This document shows, one piece after another, positions 39,510 through 48,392 of a stretch of 64,000 bases of DNA. The stretch's first letter is position 1; each line of letters begins with the position of its first letter. Under the pieces are notes generated by a model. The model was not told the DNA's origin, did no database searches, and saw nothing but the letters and a program-made list of their open reading frames with translations. Source of the stretch: Pseudoxanthomonas sp. X-1 (GTDB taxonomy: Bacteria > Pseudomonadota > Gammaproteobacteria > Xanthomonadales > Xanthomonadaceae); NCBI RefSeq assembly GCF_020042665.1, contig NZ_CP083376.1:1400001-1464000 (forward strand), in the 5' to 3' direction. The translations under genes were made by a program, and so were the position numbers.

Positions 39510-40211
39510 ATGACAAGGATCTGGATCGGCGCCGCGGTCGTGCTGATCGCCACGGCCTGTGCGCCGCTGCCGGCCGCCACGCGGACCAAGCAGGCACCGC
39601 CGGCCGAGGAAAAGTCCGAAGTGGTCGAGCCCAGCATCGGCAATACCGCCGAGGAGCTGCGCCACCTGATGGACGCCGGCTCGCTGACCGAACTGCGCAC
39701 CACCTACAACGGCAATTACGGCGCCAGCCTGCTGTTCCATGCCGACTCGCTGAACTATTACGTCACCCTGTTCCGCGACAAGCAGTTCTGGCGCGTGATC
39801 CGCACCAGCTCGGTCGAGCAGGCCGAACAGCTGTACAAGACCTTCGTCGACCAGACCAACCAGCTCGCGCAGGTCTATATCGACACCGTGCGCCTGGAAG
39901 CCGGCAAGCGCTACACCGAGCGGATGGTCGAGCTGAACCAGAAGCGCTTGCAGGGCCTGCAGGCCGAAGTGGAGCAGCAGCGCCAGCAGGCGCTCCAGGT
40001 CAGCAGCGCCCTGCAGCAGAACAAGCAGCAGGCGGTGAGCCTGAGCAGCGACCTGCGTGCCACCAATACCGAGCTGGAAGCGCTGACCCGCCGCATCGAA
40101 CAGCTGCAGCAGCAGCAGGGCAACCCCGCGCTGGAACTGCCGCCGACGCCGGCCGCCGCCCCCGCACCGCAGCCGACCGCGCCGGGTCCTGCGCCGCCGA
40201 CAGCGGATTAA
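39510..40211 (+). CDS. DUF2968 lipoprotein
   Basis: A protein of about 233 residues with a lipoprotein signal (MTRIWIGAAVVLIATAC, lipobox at ATAC). A DUF2968 domain follows (SIGNTAEELRHLMDAGSLTELRTTYNGNYGASLLFHADSLNYYVTLF), then a long coiled coil (about 120-205, QKRLQGLQAEVEQQRQQALQ) and a Pro/Ala tail. Function is unknown; it is probably anchored to a membrane and faces the periplasm. ATG codons at 39492 and 39495 are alternative starts. 39510 is chosen because the signal then begins directly, though its GGGGGAG is close to the ATG. Confidence 0.82.
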   Translation: MTRIWIGAAVVLIATACAPLPAATRTKQAPPAEEKSEVVEPSIGNTAEELRHLMDAGSLTELRTTYNGNYGASLLFHADSLNYYVTLFRDKQFWRVIRTSSVEQAEQLYKTFVDQTNQLAQVYIDTVRLEAGKRYTERMVELNQKRLQGLQAEVEQQRQQALQVSSALQQNKQQAVSLSSDLRATNTELEALTRRIEQLQQQQGNPALELPPTPAAAPAPQPTAPGPAPPTAD

Positions 40212-40258
40212 GCACGGCGTCGGGTCGAGCCATTCGACCTTGCTCCAGTTCGCAGTGA

Positions 40259-40289
40259 AGGCCCGGCACCCGCCGGGCCTCTTGTTTGG
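40259..40289 (+). terminator. Terminator of the DUF2968 gene
   Basis: Stem AGGCCCGGC/GCCGGGCCT with a 4-base loop, followed by CTTGTTTGG. Confidence 0.8.
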
Positions 40290-40883
40290 TTCCTCGAAAA
40301 CGAAATCCCTCGAGGACATGCGCGGAGTCGAAAATCATTTCGTCCGCCAGCCTCGACCGGGCACGGGTCCTCGGCTCGGTCCACCATCCATGGCCTGCTC
40401 TCGGCGCGCCATACCGGGTCGAGGTCTCGCGACGCATGGACCAGGATTTCTATCGACCCTGAGACAGAGCGCCCGGCCAAGTCAGCCTTGGCCGCAGATG
40501 CGTCGAGACGTCTTTCGGGTTGAAGTCGTTTGGCTCAACGTGCGAGGCAGCGGTCCGGCGGGCGTGGCCGCGACGAGCGAGGCAGGAGCCGAGCGCCCGA
40601 ATCAGGGCAGGATGCCCTGATTGAGGGATAAGCGGCCACTGCCCGCCGGACCGCTGCCCCTCCGGAGTCGCAGCGCTCATGCGCCGCACCGCCTCGGTCG
40701 ATACAAGCATCTTCGTCTTCACTCCACCGCGCACTTGACCGGTCACACCCGCACGAGGTCGACCAGACCCGGCTGCGCCGAGCAGCAGTACGAGCGCCAC
40801 CACCTGCGCCCATCAGGCGCCCCCGGCGCCCTGTCAGCGCCAGCCCAAGCCATGGCGCCTCCAACTGAGGCACGTAGACTCCC
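40290..40883. other. Repeat-containing intergenic region without a supported gene
   Basis: About 590 bases between two convergent terminators. It contains copy 2 of the long nested palindrome. Frames here are shadows of the palindrome and have no recognisable product. Confidence 0.65.
40546..40658. repeat. Long nested palindromic repeat, copy 2
   Basis: Arms 40546-40571 and 40632-40658 are inverted copies except for one single-base gap. The inner hairpin is TCAGGGCA-GGA-TGCCCTGA (40602-40620). It is the reverse-oriented relative of 16741-16855. In the stem, copy 1 has GCGGGCC paired with GGCCCGC while copy 2 has GCGGTCC paired with GGACCGC, a compensatory change. Confidence 0.88.
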
Positions 40884-40914
40884 AATGAAAAACGCCGGGC
40901 GATGCCCGGCGTTT
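40884..40914 (-). terminator. Terminator of the serine hydrolase gene
   Basis: Stem AAACGCCGGGC/GCCCGGCGTTT with a 3-base loop. On the minus strand it is followed by further T residues (GTTTTTCATT). It is 28 bases past the stop codon. Confidence 0.9.
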
Positions 40915-40941
40915 CCCTTCGTCCAGATTAGGAGCGAGAGC

Positions 40942-42417
40942 TCAGTGCGGTGCAGCCACCGCCTTGCTCGAAGCCGCGCCGGCCTCGTCGTCGTCGCTGA
41001 CGTTGTCGTCGGAAGTGGCGTGCATGGCCTGCGGCAGCGGATGCCCGTTGGTCTGCGCCAGCAGCAGCTGCTTGGCCATGTCGGTATCCAGCCAGCGCTG
41101 CGGCGACAGACCCAGCGCCGTGTCCAGCACGGTCGGCAGCAGGCCGGACGGCAGCGGGCTGTTGCTGTTCCACAGGATCGCCACGCCGAAGTCGCGCCCC
41201 GGCACCAGCGCGACCAGGCCGCGATAGCCCTCCACCGCGCCGGCATGGAACACCACCTGCTGACCCGAGTAATCCAGCACGCGCCAGGCCAGCGCGTAGC
41301 TGGCCGACTCCACGCGAGCACCACGCCAGCCGGCGCGCATCTCGCCCGGCGTGCTGATCAGCGGCGCGTGCAGCGTGGCCAGCAGCGGCGCCGGCAGCAC
41401 GTCCGGGCGATGGCCCAGCTGCGCGAGCAGCCACTGCGCCATGTCGCTGGCGCTGGCATTGACGCCGGCCGCCGGGGCCAGACGGTAATAGGTCGGCTTG
41501 GGATTGATCGACGCCCAGCCGCTGCGCGCACGCACGTGCGGCTTGGCCCAGCTCGGGCTGTTCTCGATGCCCGCCAGGCCGATGCTGGCGTCGTTCATGC
41601 CCAGCGGCTTGAAGATCCGCCGATCCACCGCCTGGTCGTAGAAGCTGCCGGTGGCGGCGAAGACCACATCGCCGATCAGGCTGAAGGCGACGTTCTGGTA
41701 CTCGTAGCACTGGCCCGGGCGGCAGCCCAGCGGCGCGGTGGCCAGCTTCTGCGACACGGTGTAGTAGTCGGCGTTGCCTTCGATGTCGTTGTCGAAGGCG
41801 TTGTGCCAGCGCAGGCCGGTGCGGTGGCTGAGCACGTCGGCGACGGTGACCTCGCGCGTGGCGACCGGATCGATCAGGCGGAAGCTGGGCACGTAGTCGG
41901 CGACCTTGCTGTCCCAGCGGATGACGCCGTCGTTGACCAGCAGGCCGGCCATCGTGCCGGCGAAGGCCTTGGACAGCGAGGCCAGGCGGAAGACCGTGTG
42001 CGCGTCGATCGGGCGCGGGTTGCGCACATCGGTCACGCCATAGCCCCGGGCGCTGACGATGCGGCCGTTCTGGACCACGGCCATGGCCAGGCCGGGAACG
42101 CGCTGGCCGACGGTCAGGTCCTGGGCCAAGGCCTCGAACGCGGCGACATCGAATCCCGGGGCGACCGGGCGCACATCGCTGGGCGCCAGCGCGGTGCGGT
42201 AGGGCAACGGTTTGGTCGGGGATTCATAAGGCGCCGGCGCCGCGCGCCAGGCGTCGGCCTGCGTCCCGTCCTGGGCGGCGCCGCTCATGGTGACCGTGGC
42301 CAGCTGGGCGGGCAGGGTCGGTGTCTGCGCGGTGGAGGACAGGGCCAGCGGCAGCAGCGCGGCCAGCAACGTCGTCGTCAGCGATCGCGCGCGAGCGCGT
42401 CCCCTGGGGTTTTTCAT
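40942..42417 (-). CDS. Serine hydrolase of the beta-lactamase/penicillin-binding (class C-like) family
   Basis: A 491-residue protein with a signal peptide (MKNPRGRARARSLTTTLLAALLPLALSSTAQ). The catalytic pattern is SLSK in FRLASLSKAFAGT (nucleophile Ser and Lys), the tyrosine motif YQN in CYEYQNVAFS, and HAG in VVFHAGAVEGYRG in place of KTG. This is the class C/esterase EstB/DD-peptidase-like family, so it may be a peptidase, esterase or weak beta-lactamase. An acidic low-complexity tail (SDDNVSDDDEAG) ends it. The frame stays open far upstream to 44946; the start at 42417 gives the signal peptide. Confidence 0.88.
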   Translation of the reverse strand: MKNPRGRARARSLTTTLLAALLPLALSSTAQTPTLPAQLATVTMSGAAQDGTQADAWRAAPAPYESPTKPLPYRTALAPSDVRPVAPGFDVAAFEALAQDLTVGQRVPGLAMAVVQNGRIVSARGYGVTDVRNPRPIDAHTVFRLASLSKAFAGTMAGLLVNDGVIRWDSKVADYVPSFRLIDPVATREVTVADVLSHRTGLRWHNAFDNDIEGNADYYTVSQKLATAPLGCRPGQCYEYQNVAFSLIGDVVFAATGSFYDQAVDRRIFKPLGMNDASIGLAGIENSPSWAKPHVRARSGWASINPKPTYYRLAPAAGVNASASDMAQWLLAQLGHRPDVLPAPLLATLHAPLISTPGEMRAGWRGARVESASYALAWRVLDYSGQQVVFHAGAVEGYRGLVALVPGRDFGVAILWNSNSPLPSGLLPTVLDTALGLSPQRWLDTDMAKQLLLAQTNGHPLPQAMHATSDDNVSDDDEAGAASSKAVAAPH

Positions 42418-42627
42418 GTGCGAGTGCCCGCGTGATCCGGCGTGTTTTGGATCATAACGCCCATGTCGAGAAATGCACAAACGGCCCGAGATTGGCCGGC
42501 CATCTCGTTCATCCGCTTGATCTTTTTGAACAGCGCGCGGCGCTCGCCCGGTTCCCTGTTCAGGTGTTCGTGGCGCGACCAAAGCGGTAATGACGGCGCT
42601 GCAAGGCGCGGGCGATGATCGCCCTCC

Positions 42628-43524
42628 ATGGCCGCGCCCGCCTCCGACACGACACCCCGCGCGAGCAGCGATGCGCTGCTGGGCATCGGCTTCGTGCTGG
42701 TGTGGTGCACCGGGTACATCGCCGGCAAGGTCGTGGTGGTCCACGCCGCGCCGCTGACCTCGCTGGTCCTGCGCTTCGGCATTGCCGCGCTCGTGTTCGC
42801 GGCGCTGGCGCTGGTCGGGCGCGCAGGGCGCTGCCGGCGCGCGGACCTGCTGCACAGCGCGGTGACCGGCGTGCTGATGCTGGCGCTGCACTTCGGCGCG
42901 GTCTACGTGGCCTTCCAGTGGGGCGCCAACGCCGGGGTGTCGGCCCTGGTGATCGGCGCGATGCCGCTGCTGGTGGCGCTGGTGGCCACGCTGGACGGCA
43001 GCGAGCGGCTGGGCGCGTGGCGCTGGTTCGGCATGGCGCTGGGGCTGGTCGGGGTGGCCCTGGTCGTGGCCGACCGCGTCGACGGGGCCACGCCGCTGAA
43101 GGCCTGGGCGATGCTGGGGCTGGGCCTGGCCGGCATCACCGCCGGCACGCTGTACCAGAAACGCCATGCCGCGCACCTGGACATGCGCCTGGGCCTGACC
43201 GTGCAGAACGCGGCCGCCGCGCTGGTGCTGCTGCCGTTCGCCGCGCGGGAAGGCTTCCGCATCGACGACAGCGCGGCCTTCCACGGCGCGCTGGCGTGGC
43301 TGGTGCTGGTCAATTCGATCGGCGGCTTCGCGCTGCTGTTCCTGCTGATCCGGCGCGGCGCGGCCACGCGGGTGGCGGCGCTGTTCTTCCTGATGCCGCC
43401 GGTGACGGCGGTGTTCGGCCACTTCACCCTGGGCGAGCACCTGACCTGGCTCAAGGCGGCCGGCTTCGCCTGCGCCGCGCTCGGCGTGTGGCTGGCCACG
43501 CGCGAGGAGCCGCCGGCGGGCTAG
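42628..43524 (+). CDS. EamA/DMT-superfamily transporter
   Basis: A 298-residue membrane protein with ten hydrophobic segments forming two EamA repeats (about 15-140 and 155-290). FVLVWCTGYIAGK and SLVLRFGIAALVF are typical of the first repeat, and FFLMPPVTAVFGHFTLGEHLTWLKAAG of the second. DMT proteins export or exchange small metabolites such as amino acids. The substrate cannot be told. It is divergent from the serine hydrolase and 21 bases upstream of the next transporter gene. Confidence 0.92.
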   Translation: MAAPASDTTPRASSDALLGIGFVLVWCTGYIAGKVVVVHAAPLTSLVLRFGIAALVFAALALVGRAGRCRRADLLHSAVTGVLMLALHFGAVYVAFQWGANAGVSALVIGAMPLLVALVATLDGSERLGAWRWFGMALGLVGVALVVADRVDGATPLKAWAMLGLGLAGITAGTLYQKRHAAHLDMRLGLTVQNAAAALVLLPFAAREGFRIDDSAAFHGALAWLVLVNSIGGFALLFLLIRRGAATRVAALFFLMPPVTAVFGHFTLGEHLTWLKAAGFACAALGVWLATREEPPAG

Positions 43525-43545
43525 CCCTCGCCGCCGTGCGCCGGC

Positions 43546-44928
43546 ATGCTGGCGATGTTGCAGTGCATCGGCTACCGTGCGCGGCAATCGAACGCGCCGG
43601 AGTCGCCGCCCGTGGTCACGCACAAGCCCCACCGGGTCGAAGGGGGAGAAGGGTGGGCGCTCGCGCTGTCCTTCCTGTGCTTCTTCTGCGTGCTGGCCGC
43701 GTACTACGTGGTGCGCCCGGTCCGCGAGCAGCTGTCCGCGGCGGTCGGCTCGACCCAGCTGCCCTGGTTCTACCTGGCGACCTTCATCGCCACCCTGCTG
43801 CTGACGCCGGTATTCGCCGGACTGGCCTCGCGCTGGCCCAGGCGGAAGCTGGTGCCGCTGGTCTATGTGTTCTTCATCGTCTGCCAGCTGGCTTTCATCC
43901 CGGCCTTCACTTCGGTGGGCCTGCTCAGTCCGCGCATGCTGGGCATGGTGTTCTTCGTCTGGGTGAGCGTGTTCAATCTGTTCGTGGTGTCGGTGTTCTG
44001 GATCTTCATGTCCGACATCTGGAGCCTGGCGCAGTCGCGGCGGCTGTTTCCCATCATCGCCGTCGCCGGCACGCTGGGCGCGCTGGCCGGCCCGATGCTG
44101 ACGCGCTCGCTGGTGCAACTGCTCGGCGTGGCGCCGCTGCTGCTGGTGTCGGCCGCGCTGCTGGGCGTGGCGACCGTGTGCGTGGTGCTGCTCGGCCGCT
44201 GGGCCAGCGCGCATGGCGCGCGCCGACATGAAGACGGGCACGAGGCCGCGCTCGGCGGCAGCATGTGGGATGGCCTGAAGCAGATCTTCGCCGACCCCTT
44301 CATGCGCGGCATGGCGATCCTGCTGCTGCTGGCCGACGGCATCGGCACGGTCAACTACGCGCTGCTCGTCGATTACTCCGGCGCGACATTCGCCGACGCG
44401 GTGGCGCGCACCCGCTTCCACGCCGACGTGGACCTGGCTGGCAACCTGCTCACGGTGATCGTGCAGCTGACGATCACCCGCTGGCTGTTGCCGCGGCGCG
44501 GACCCGGCACGCTGATCCTGCTGTGGTCGGTGATCAGCATCATGGTGCTGCTGCTGGTGGTGTTCTCGTCCAATCCGCATGCGCCGCTGTTCGTGCTGCC
44601 GGTGCTGATCGGCCCGGTCGCGCCGACCGTGCTGGCGCTGGTGGTGAGCCGTGGGCTGGCCTACGGCATGGCCGAGCCGGCGCGCCACAGCCTCTACACC
44701 CGCGTGCCGCGCAACGTGCGCTACAAGGGCCAGAACGCGGTGGACACCGCGGTATGGCGCTTCGGCGATGTGGCCATCGCCACCGGCATGAACGGGCTGA
44801 AGTCGGTCGGCATGACCATCGGCGGCTTCGCCGCGATCAGCGCGCTGGCCGCCTTCGCCGCGGCCGGCATCGGCTGGCGCCTGTGGAAGCGCGTGGAACG
44901 GATCGACGAGCCCACCGCGCCGCGCTGA
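43546..44928 (+). CDS. MFS-type transporter of the ATP/ADP-translocase-like (NTT) group
   Basis: A 460-residue protein with about twelve hydrophobic segments. The first helix and loop, CVLAAYYVVRPVREQLSAAVG, carries the YY-x-RPVRE motif I associate with NTT-like translocases of free-living bacteria rather than with sugar MFS. Later PTVLALVVSRGLAYGMAEPARHSLYTRVPRNVRYKGQNAVDTAVWRFGD is a conserved loop of this group. The substrate in free-living bacteria is not established. The first ~30 residues are poor; a later in-frame start (VTHKPHRVEGGEG, GTG near 43615) is possible. Confidence 0.82.
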   Translation: MLAMLQCIGYRARQSNAPESPPVVTHKPHRVEGGEGWALALSFLCFFCVLAAYYVVRPVREQLSAAVGSTQLPWFYLATFIATLLLTPVFAGLASRWPRRKLVPLVYVFFIVCQLAFIPAFTSVGLLSPRMLGMVFFVWVSVFNLFVVSVFWIFMSDIWSLAQSRRLFPIIAVAGTLGALAGPMLTRSLVQLLGVAPLLLVSAALLGVATVCVVLLGRWASAHGARRHEDGHEAALGGSMWDGLKQIFADPFMRGMAILLLLADGIGTVNYALLVDYSGATFADAVARTRFHADVDLAGNLLTVIVQLTITRWLLPRRGPGTLILLWSVISIMVLLLVVFSSNPHAPLFVLPVLIGPVAPTVLALVVSRGLAYGMAEPARHSLYTRVPRNVRYKGQNAVDTAVWRFGDVAIATGMNGLKSVGMTIGGFAAISALAAFAAAGIGWRLWKRVERIDEPTAPR

Positions 44929-45007
44929 CCCTGCTGGGCGCCCCAACGCGTGCCAAGCGATCGCGTCCGCGGCACACTGCGCACCTGCTCATCGACCGGA
45001 TGGACCC

Positions 45008-45364
45008 ATGCCTGCTGTCGCCCTCGTCCTGACCGTGCTGGTCGCGCTGCTGCACATCTGGTTTCTGGTGCTGGAGATGGTGCTGTGGACCCGCCCGCTC
45101 GGCCTGAAGACCTTCCGCATGTCGCCGGAGAAGGCGCAGACCACGCGTGTGCTGGCGGCCAACCAGGGGCTCTACAACGGCTTCCTCGCCGCCGGTCTGC
45201 TGTGGGGCGGGCTGTGGCTACGCGATGGGCGCGTGGTGGCGTTCTTCCTGGCCTGCGTGGTGGTGGCCGGCGCCTACGGGGCGGCCACGGTGAGCCGGCG
45301 CATCCTGTGGATCCAGGCCGCGCCTGCGGCGCTGGCGCTGGTCTGCCTGTTCGCCGGCCTATAA
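45008..45364 (+). CDS. DUF1304 small membrane protein
   Basis: A 118-residue protein with four predicted membrane helices. MVLWTRPLGLKTFRMSPEKAQTTRVLAANQGLYNGFLAAGL is the DUF1304 signature. Function is unknown. The last six bases overlap the end of the convergent thioesterase-like gene. Confidence 0.9.
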   Translation: MPAVALVLTVLVALLHIWFLVLEMVLWTRPLGLKTFRMSPEKAQTTRVLAANQGLYNGFLAAGLLWGGLWLRDGRVVAFFLACVVVAGAYGAATVSRRILWIQAAPAALALVCLFAGL

Positions 45365-45844
45365 GCGCGGGGCGCGCGCCGGTTTCGGCGAGACCCACAT
45401 GTCCACCCGCGCGGTGAACACGGTTTCACCACCGGCATCGCGCACGGCGACGTCCACCGGCAGCGCGTAACCGTCGGTCGCTTCGCGCACCGGCTCGGCC
45501 GGTGTGGCCACCGCATGCTGCGGGCCGACCGCCTTCTTCAAGTAGCGCACCGACATGCCCTGGGGAATCCAGCGCATCGAGGCAGGGATGCTCGCGTCGG
45601 TCATCAGGCCGGCGGTGAGTTCGGCCAGGTTGCACAGGGCGATCGCATGCACCGTGCCGATGTGGTTGTGCACGCGGCGGCGGTCGGCGATGCGCGCCTC
45701 ACAGCGGCCGACGTCCAGCAGCGTGATGCGCGGGGCGATGCTGCCGAAGTAGGGCGCCTTGAAGCACACCGCGCGCGCGAACAGCCAACCGCCGGCGGGC
45801 CAGCGCTGCAGGCGGCGATACAACGCCAGGAGAGGTGCGGCCAT
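45359..45844 (-). CDS. Hotdog-fold thioesterase-like protein (DUF4442 type)
   Basis: A 161-residue protein starting MAAPLLALYRRLQRWPAGGWLFARAVCFKAPYFGSI at 45844, with GGAG upstream. RVHNHIGTVHAIALCNLAELTAGLMTDASIP is the hotdog helix and active-site region of DUF4442 proteins, which are putative acyl-CoA thioesterases. It lies 73 bases downstream of fadE in the same direction, which supports a role in fatty acyl-CoA metabolism. An open frame upstream to 46027 is a shadow of fadE. Confidence 0.85.
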   Translation of the reverse strand: MAAPLLALYRRLQRWPAGGWLFARAVCFKAPYFGSIAPRITLLDVGRCEARIADRRRVHNHIGTVHAIALCNLAELTAGLMTDASIPASMRWIPQGMSVRYLKKAVGPQHAVATPAEPVREATDGYALPVDVAVRDAGGETVFTARVDMWVSPKPARAPRL

Positions 45845-45917
45845 GTGAGGTGACTCCGGACAAGACGACGGCGGACCGAAGTCCGCCGTCGTGGGCAACG
45901 AAAAAGGCGCGGGGAAC

Positions 45918-48392
45918 TCAGGCGGCTTCGCGCGCGTCGGCCTGTCGCACCTGCTGGCGGTAGCCGGCCGAGCGCAGTTCCTCGGTGTCGAAGTCGTCCA
46001 CGCTGATGGTGTCCATCGTGATCGCACGCAGCTCTTCCAGCTGCACGCGCTCCTCGGCGGTGATCAGGCCTTCGCGCACCGCCTCGTCCAGCTGCGCCGG
46101 GAAGTCCAGTGCCTCGATGCCCTTGGTCTTGAGCGCCTTGATGAACTTGCGCTCGACCGGCTCGGCGGCCACGGCCTTGGCCAGATAGCTGGCGATGCGG
46201 CCGCCGGGATTGTTCTCGCACGGGGTCAGGAACACACCGCGGGCCAGCTGATCGCGCGCGACGTTGGGCGCCATCAGCAGCGCGGCCACGCGATGGCCCA
46301 GGCGGTCGCCCGGCGCCTCGGCACGGCGGCCCCACGGGAAGATCAGCGCCCACATCAGCCAGCCCACGGGGCGGATCGGGAAGTTGCGCAGCGCCGCCGA
46401 CAGCGCCAGCTCGATCTCGTGCACGCTGTTGTGGAAGGCCCAGGCCAGCAGCGGCTGTTCGGCCTGCGGCGCGCCCTCGTCGTGGTAGCGCTTGAGCATG
46501 GCGCTGGTCATGTAGATGTGGCTGAGCACATCGCCCAGGCGGCCGGACAGCGACTCCTTGAACTTCAGCTTGCCGCCGAGGGTCATCATCGAGATGTCGG
46601 CCATCAGCGCCAGGTTGGCCGAGTAGCGGTCCAGCTTGCGGAAGAAGCGCTTGGTGTAGGCATCGCCCGGGGCGGCGCCGATGCGCGAGGCGGTCAGGCC
46701 GAACCAGAACGAACGCACCGCGTTGGAGATGCCGAAGCCGATGTGGCCGAACAGGCTGCGGTCGAACGCATCCAGGCCCGCGGCGCGGTCCGGATCCTGC
46801 GCGGCCTTCATTTCCTTCATCACCCACGGATGGCACAGGATCGCGCCCTGGCCGAAGATCAGCAGGCTACGGGTCATGATGTTGGCGCCTTCCACGGTGA
46901 TCGCCACCGGCGAGGCCTGCCAGCTGCGGCCGGCGAAGTTGCGCGGTCCCAGGATGATGCCCTTGCCGCCGATCACATCCATCATGTCGGCGATGCACTC
47001 GCGGCTCATGCTGGTGCAGTGGTACTTGGCGATGGCCGACGGGACCGAGGGCACGTCGCCGCGATCCACCGCCGCGGCCGTGGCCTGCGACAGCGCGCTG
47101 ATGATGTAGGCCTTGCCGCCGATGCGGGCCAGGGCTTCCTCAACGCCCTCGAAGCGGCCGACCGACAGGCCGAACTGCTTGCGGATGCGGGCATAGGCGC
47201 CGGTGACCACCGCGCCGGCCTTGGCGCCGCCGCTGGCGGTGGAGGGCAGGGTGATCGAGCGGCCCACGGCCAGGCACTCGTTGAGCATGTTCCAGCCCTT
47301 GCCGGCCATGTCGGCGCCACCGATCAGCTGGCTGAGCGGAATGAAGACTTCCTTGCCGTGGATCGGGCCGTTCTGGAACGGCGAGTTGAGCGGGAAGTGG
47401 CGACGGCCGATCTCCACGCCCTCGGTGTCGCGCGGCAGCAGCGCCAGCGTGATGCCGATGTCCTTGGTGTCGCCGAGCAGGCCGTCGGGGTCGTACATGC
47501 GGAAGGCCAGGCCGATCAGCGTGGCCACCGGCGCCAGGGTGATGTAGCGCTTGTCGAAGGTGAGCTTCAGGCCAAGCACGTTGGCGCCGTTCCACTCGCC
47601 CTTGCAGACGATGCCGTAGTCGGGGATGGAGGTCGCATCGGAGCCGGCGAACGGGCCGGTCAGGCCGAAGCACGGCACTTCCTCGCCCACGGCCAGGCGC
47701 GGCAGGTAGTAGTCCTTCTGCTCCTGCGTGCCGTAATGGTTGAGCAGCTCACCCGGGCCCAGCGAGTTGGGCACGCCGACGGTGGAGCTGACCACGCTGG
47801 AGATGGAGGCCAGCTTCTGGATGACCTTGTGGTGGGCCAGCGCCGAGAAGCCCAGGCCGCCATACTGCTTGGGAATGATCATGCCGAAGAACTTGTTCTT
47901 CTTGATGAAGTCCCACAGCTCGGGCGGCAGGTCGGCGTGGACGTGGGTGATCTCCCAGTCGTTGACCATCCGGCACAGCTCTTCCACCGGGCCGTCGAGG
48001 AAGGCCTGCTCCTCGGCGGTGAGCTGCGGCTTGGGATAGTTGAGCAGCTTGTTCCAGTCCGGGTCGCCGGTGAACAGCTCGCCCTCGAAGCCCACCGAGC
48101 CGGTTTCCAGCGCGATGCGCTCGGTCTGCGACAGCGGCGGCAGCACCTTGCGGAAGAACTTCATCATCGGCGCGCTGACCAGCGCCTTGCGCGAGGCCGG
48201 CAGCAGCAGCGGCAGCGCGATCGCCGCGACGATGACCGCGGCCACCACGCAAGCCGTGGCGTTGGCGCCGAGCAGCCAGCAGGCCACCAGGGCGCAGGCG
48301 CTGATGGCGGCCCACGTGGCCAGGCGCATGCGGTGATAGGCGGCGATCGCGCCAGCCAGCAGGACGGCGAGGAACGGGACCAGGATGCTCAT
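45918..48392 (-). CDS. fadE: Acyl-CoA dehydrogenase FadE
   Basis: An 824-residue enzyme for the first step of beta-oxidation. Two N-terminal membrane segments (about 2-70) anchor it. The dehydrogenase domain (about 100-520) includes FGMIIPKQYGGLGFSALAHHKVIQKLAS, CFGLTGPFAGSDATSIPDYG, the FGLSVGRFEGVEEALARIGGKAY region and VEGANIMTRSLLIFGQGAI. The FadE-specific C-terminal domain follows. The frame stays open far upstream, but the ATG at 48392 (MSILVPFLAVLLAG), with GGAG before it, is the expected start. It overlaps the hydrolase gene by four bases (ATGA), so both belong to one operon. Confidence 0.96.
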   Translation of the reverse strand: MSILVPFLAVLLAGAIAAYHRMRLATWAAISACALVACWLLGANATACVVAAVIVAAIALPLLLPASRKALVSAPMMKFFRKVLPPLSQTERIALETGSVGFEGELFTGDPDWNKLLNYPKPQLTAEEQAFLDGPVEELCRMVNDWEITHVHADLPPELWDFIKKNKFFGMIIPKQYGGLGFSALAHHKVIQKLASISSVVSSTVGVPNSLGPGELLNHYGTQEQKDYYLPRLAVGEEVPCFGLTGPFAGSDATSIPDYGIVCKGEWNGANVLGLKLTFDKRYITLAPVATLIGLAFRMYDPDGLLGDTKDIGITLALLPRDTEGVEIGRRHFPLNSPFQNGPIHGKEVFIPLSQLIGGADMAGKGWNMLNECLAVGRSITLPSTASGGAKAGAVVTGAYARIRKQFGLSVGRFEGVEEALARIGGKAYIISALSQATAAAVDRGDVPSVPSAIAKYHCTSMSRECIADMMDVIGGKGIILGPRNFAGRSWQASPVAITVEGANIMTRSLLIFGQGAILCHPWVMKEMKAAQDPDRAAGLDAFDRSLFGHIGFGISNAVRSFWFGLTASRIGAAPGDAYTKRFFRKLDRYSANLALMADISMMTLGGKLKFKESLSGRLGDVLSHIYMTSAMLKRYHDEGAPQAEQPLLAWAFHNSVHEIELALSAALRNFPIRPVGWLMWALIFPWGRRAEAPGDRLGHRVAALLMAPNVARDQLARGVFLTPCENNPGGRIASYLAKAVAAEPVERKFIKALKTKGIEALDFPAQLDEAVREGLITAEERVQLEELRAITMDTISVDDFDTEELRSAGYRQQVRQADAREAA

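Noticed and set aside
42418-44946. Upstream continuation of the serine hydrolase frame, giving 1334 codons
   Set aside because: The extra part is His/Arg/Gln-rich shadow sequence antisense to the two transporter genes. The real protein starts at 42417 with a signal peptide.
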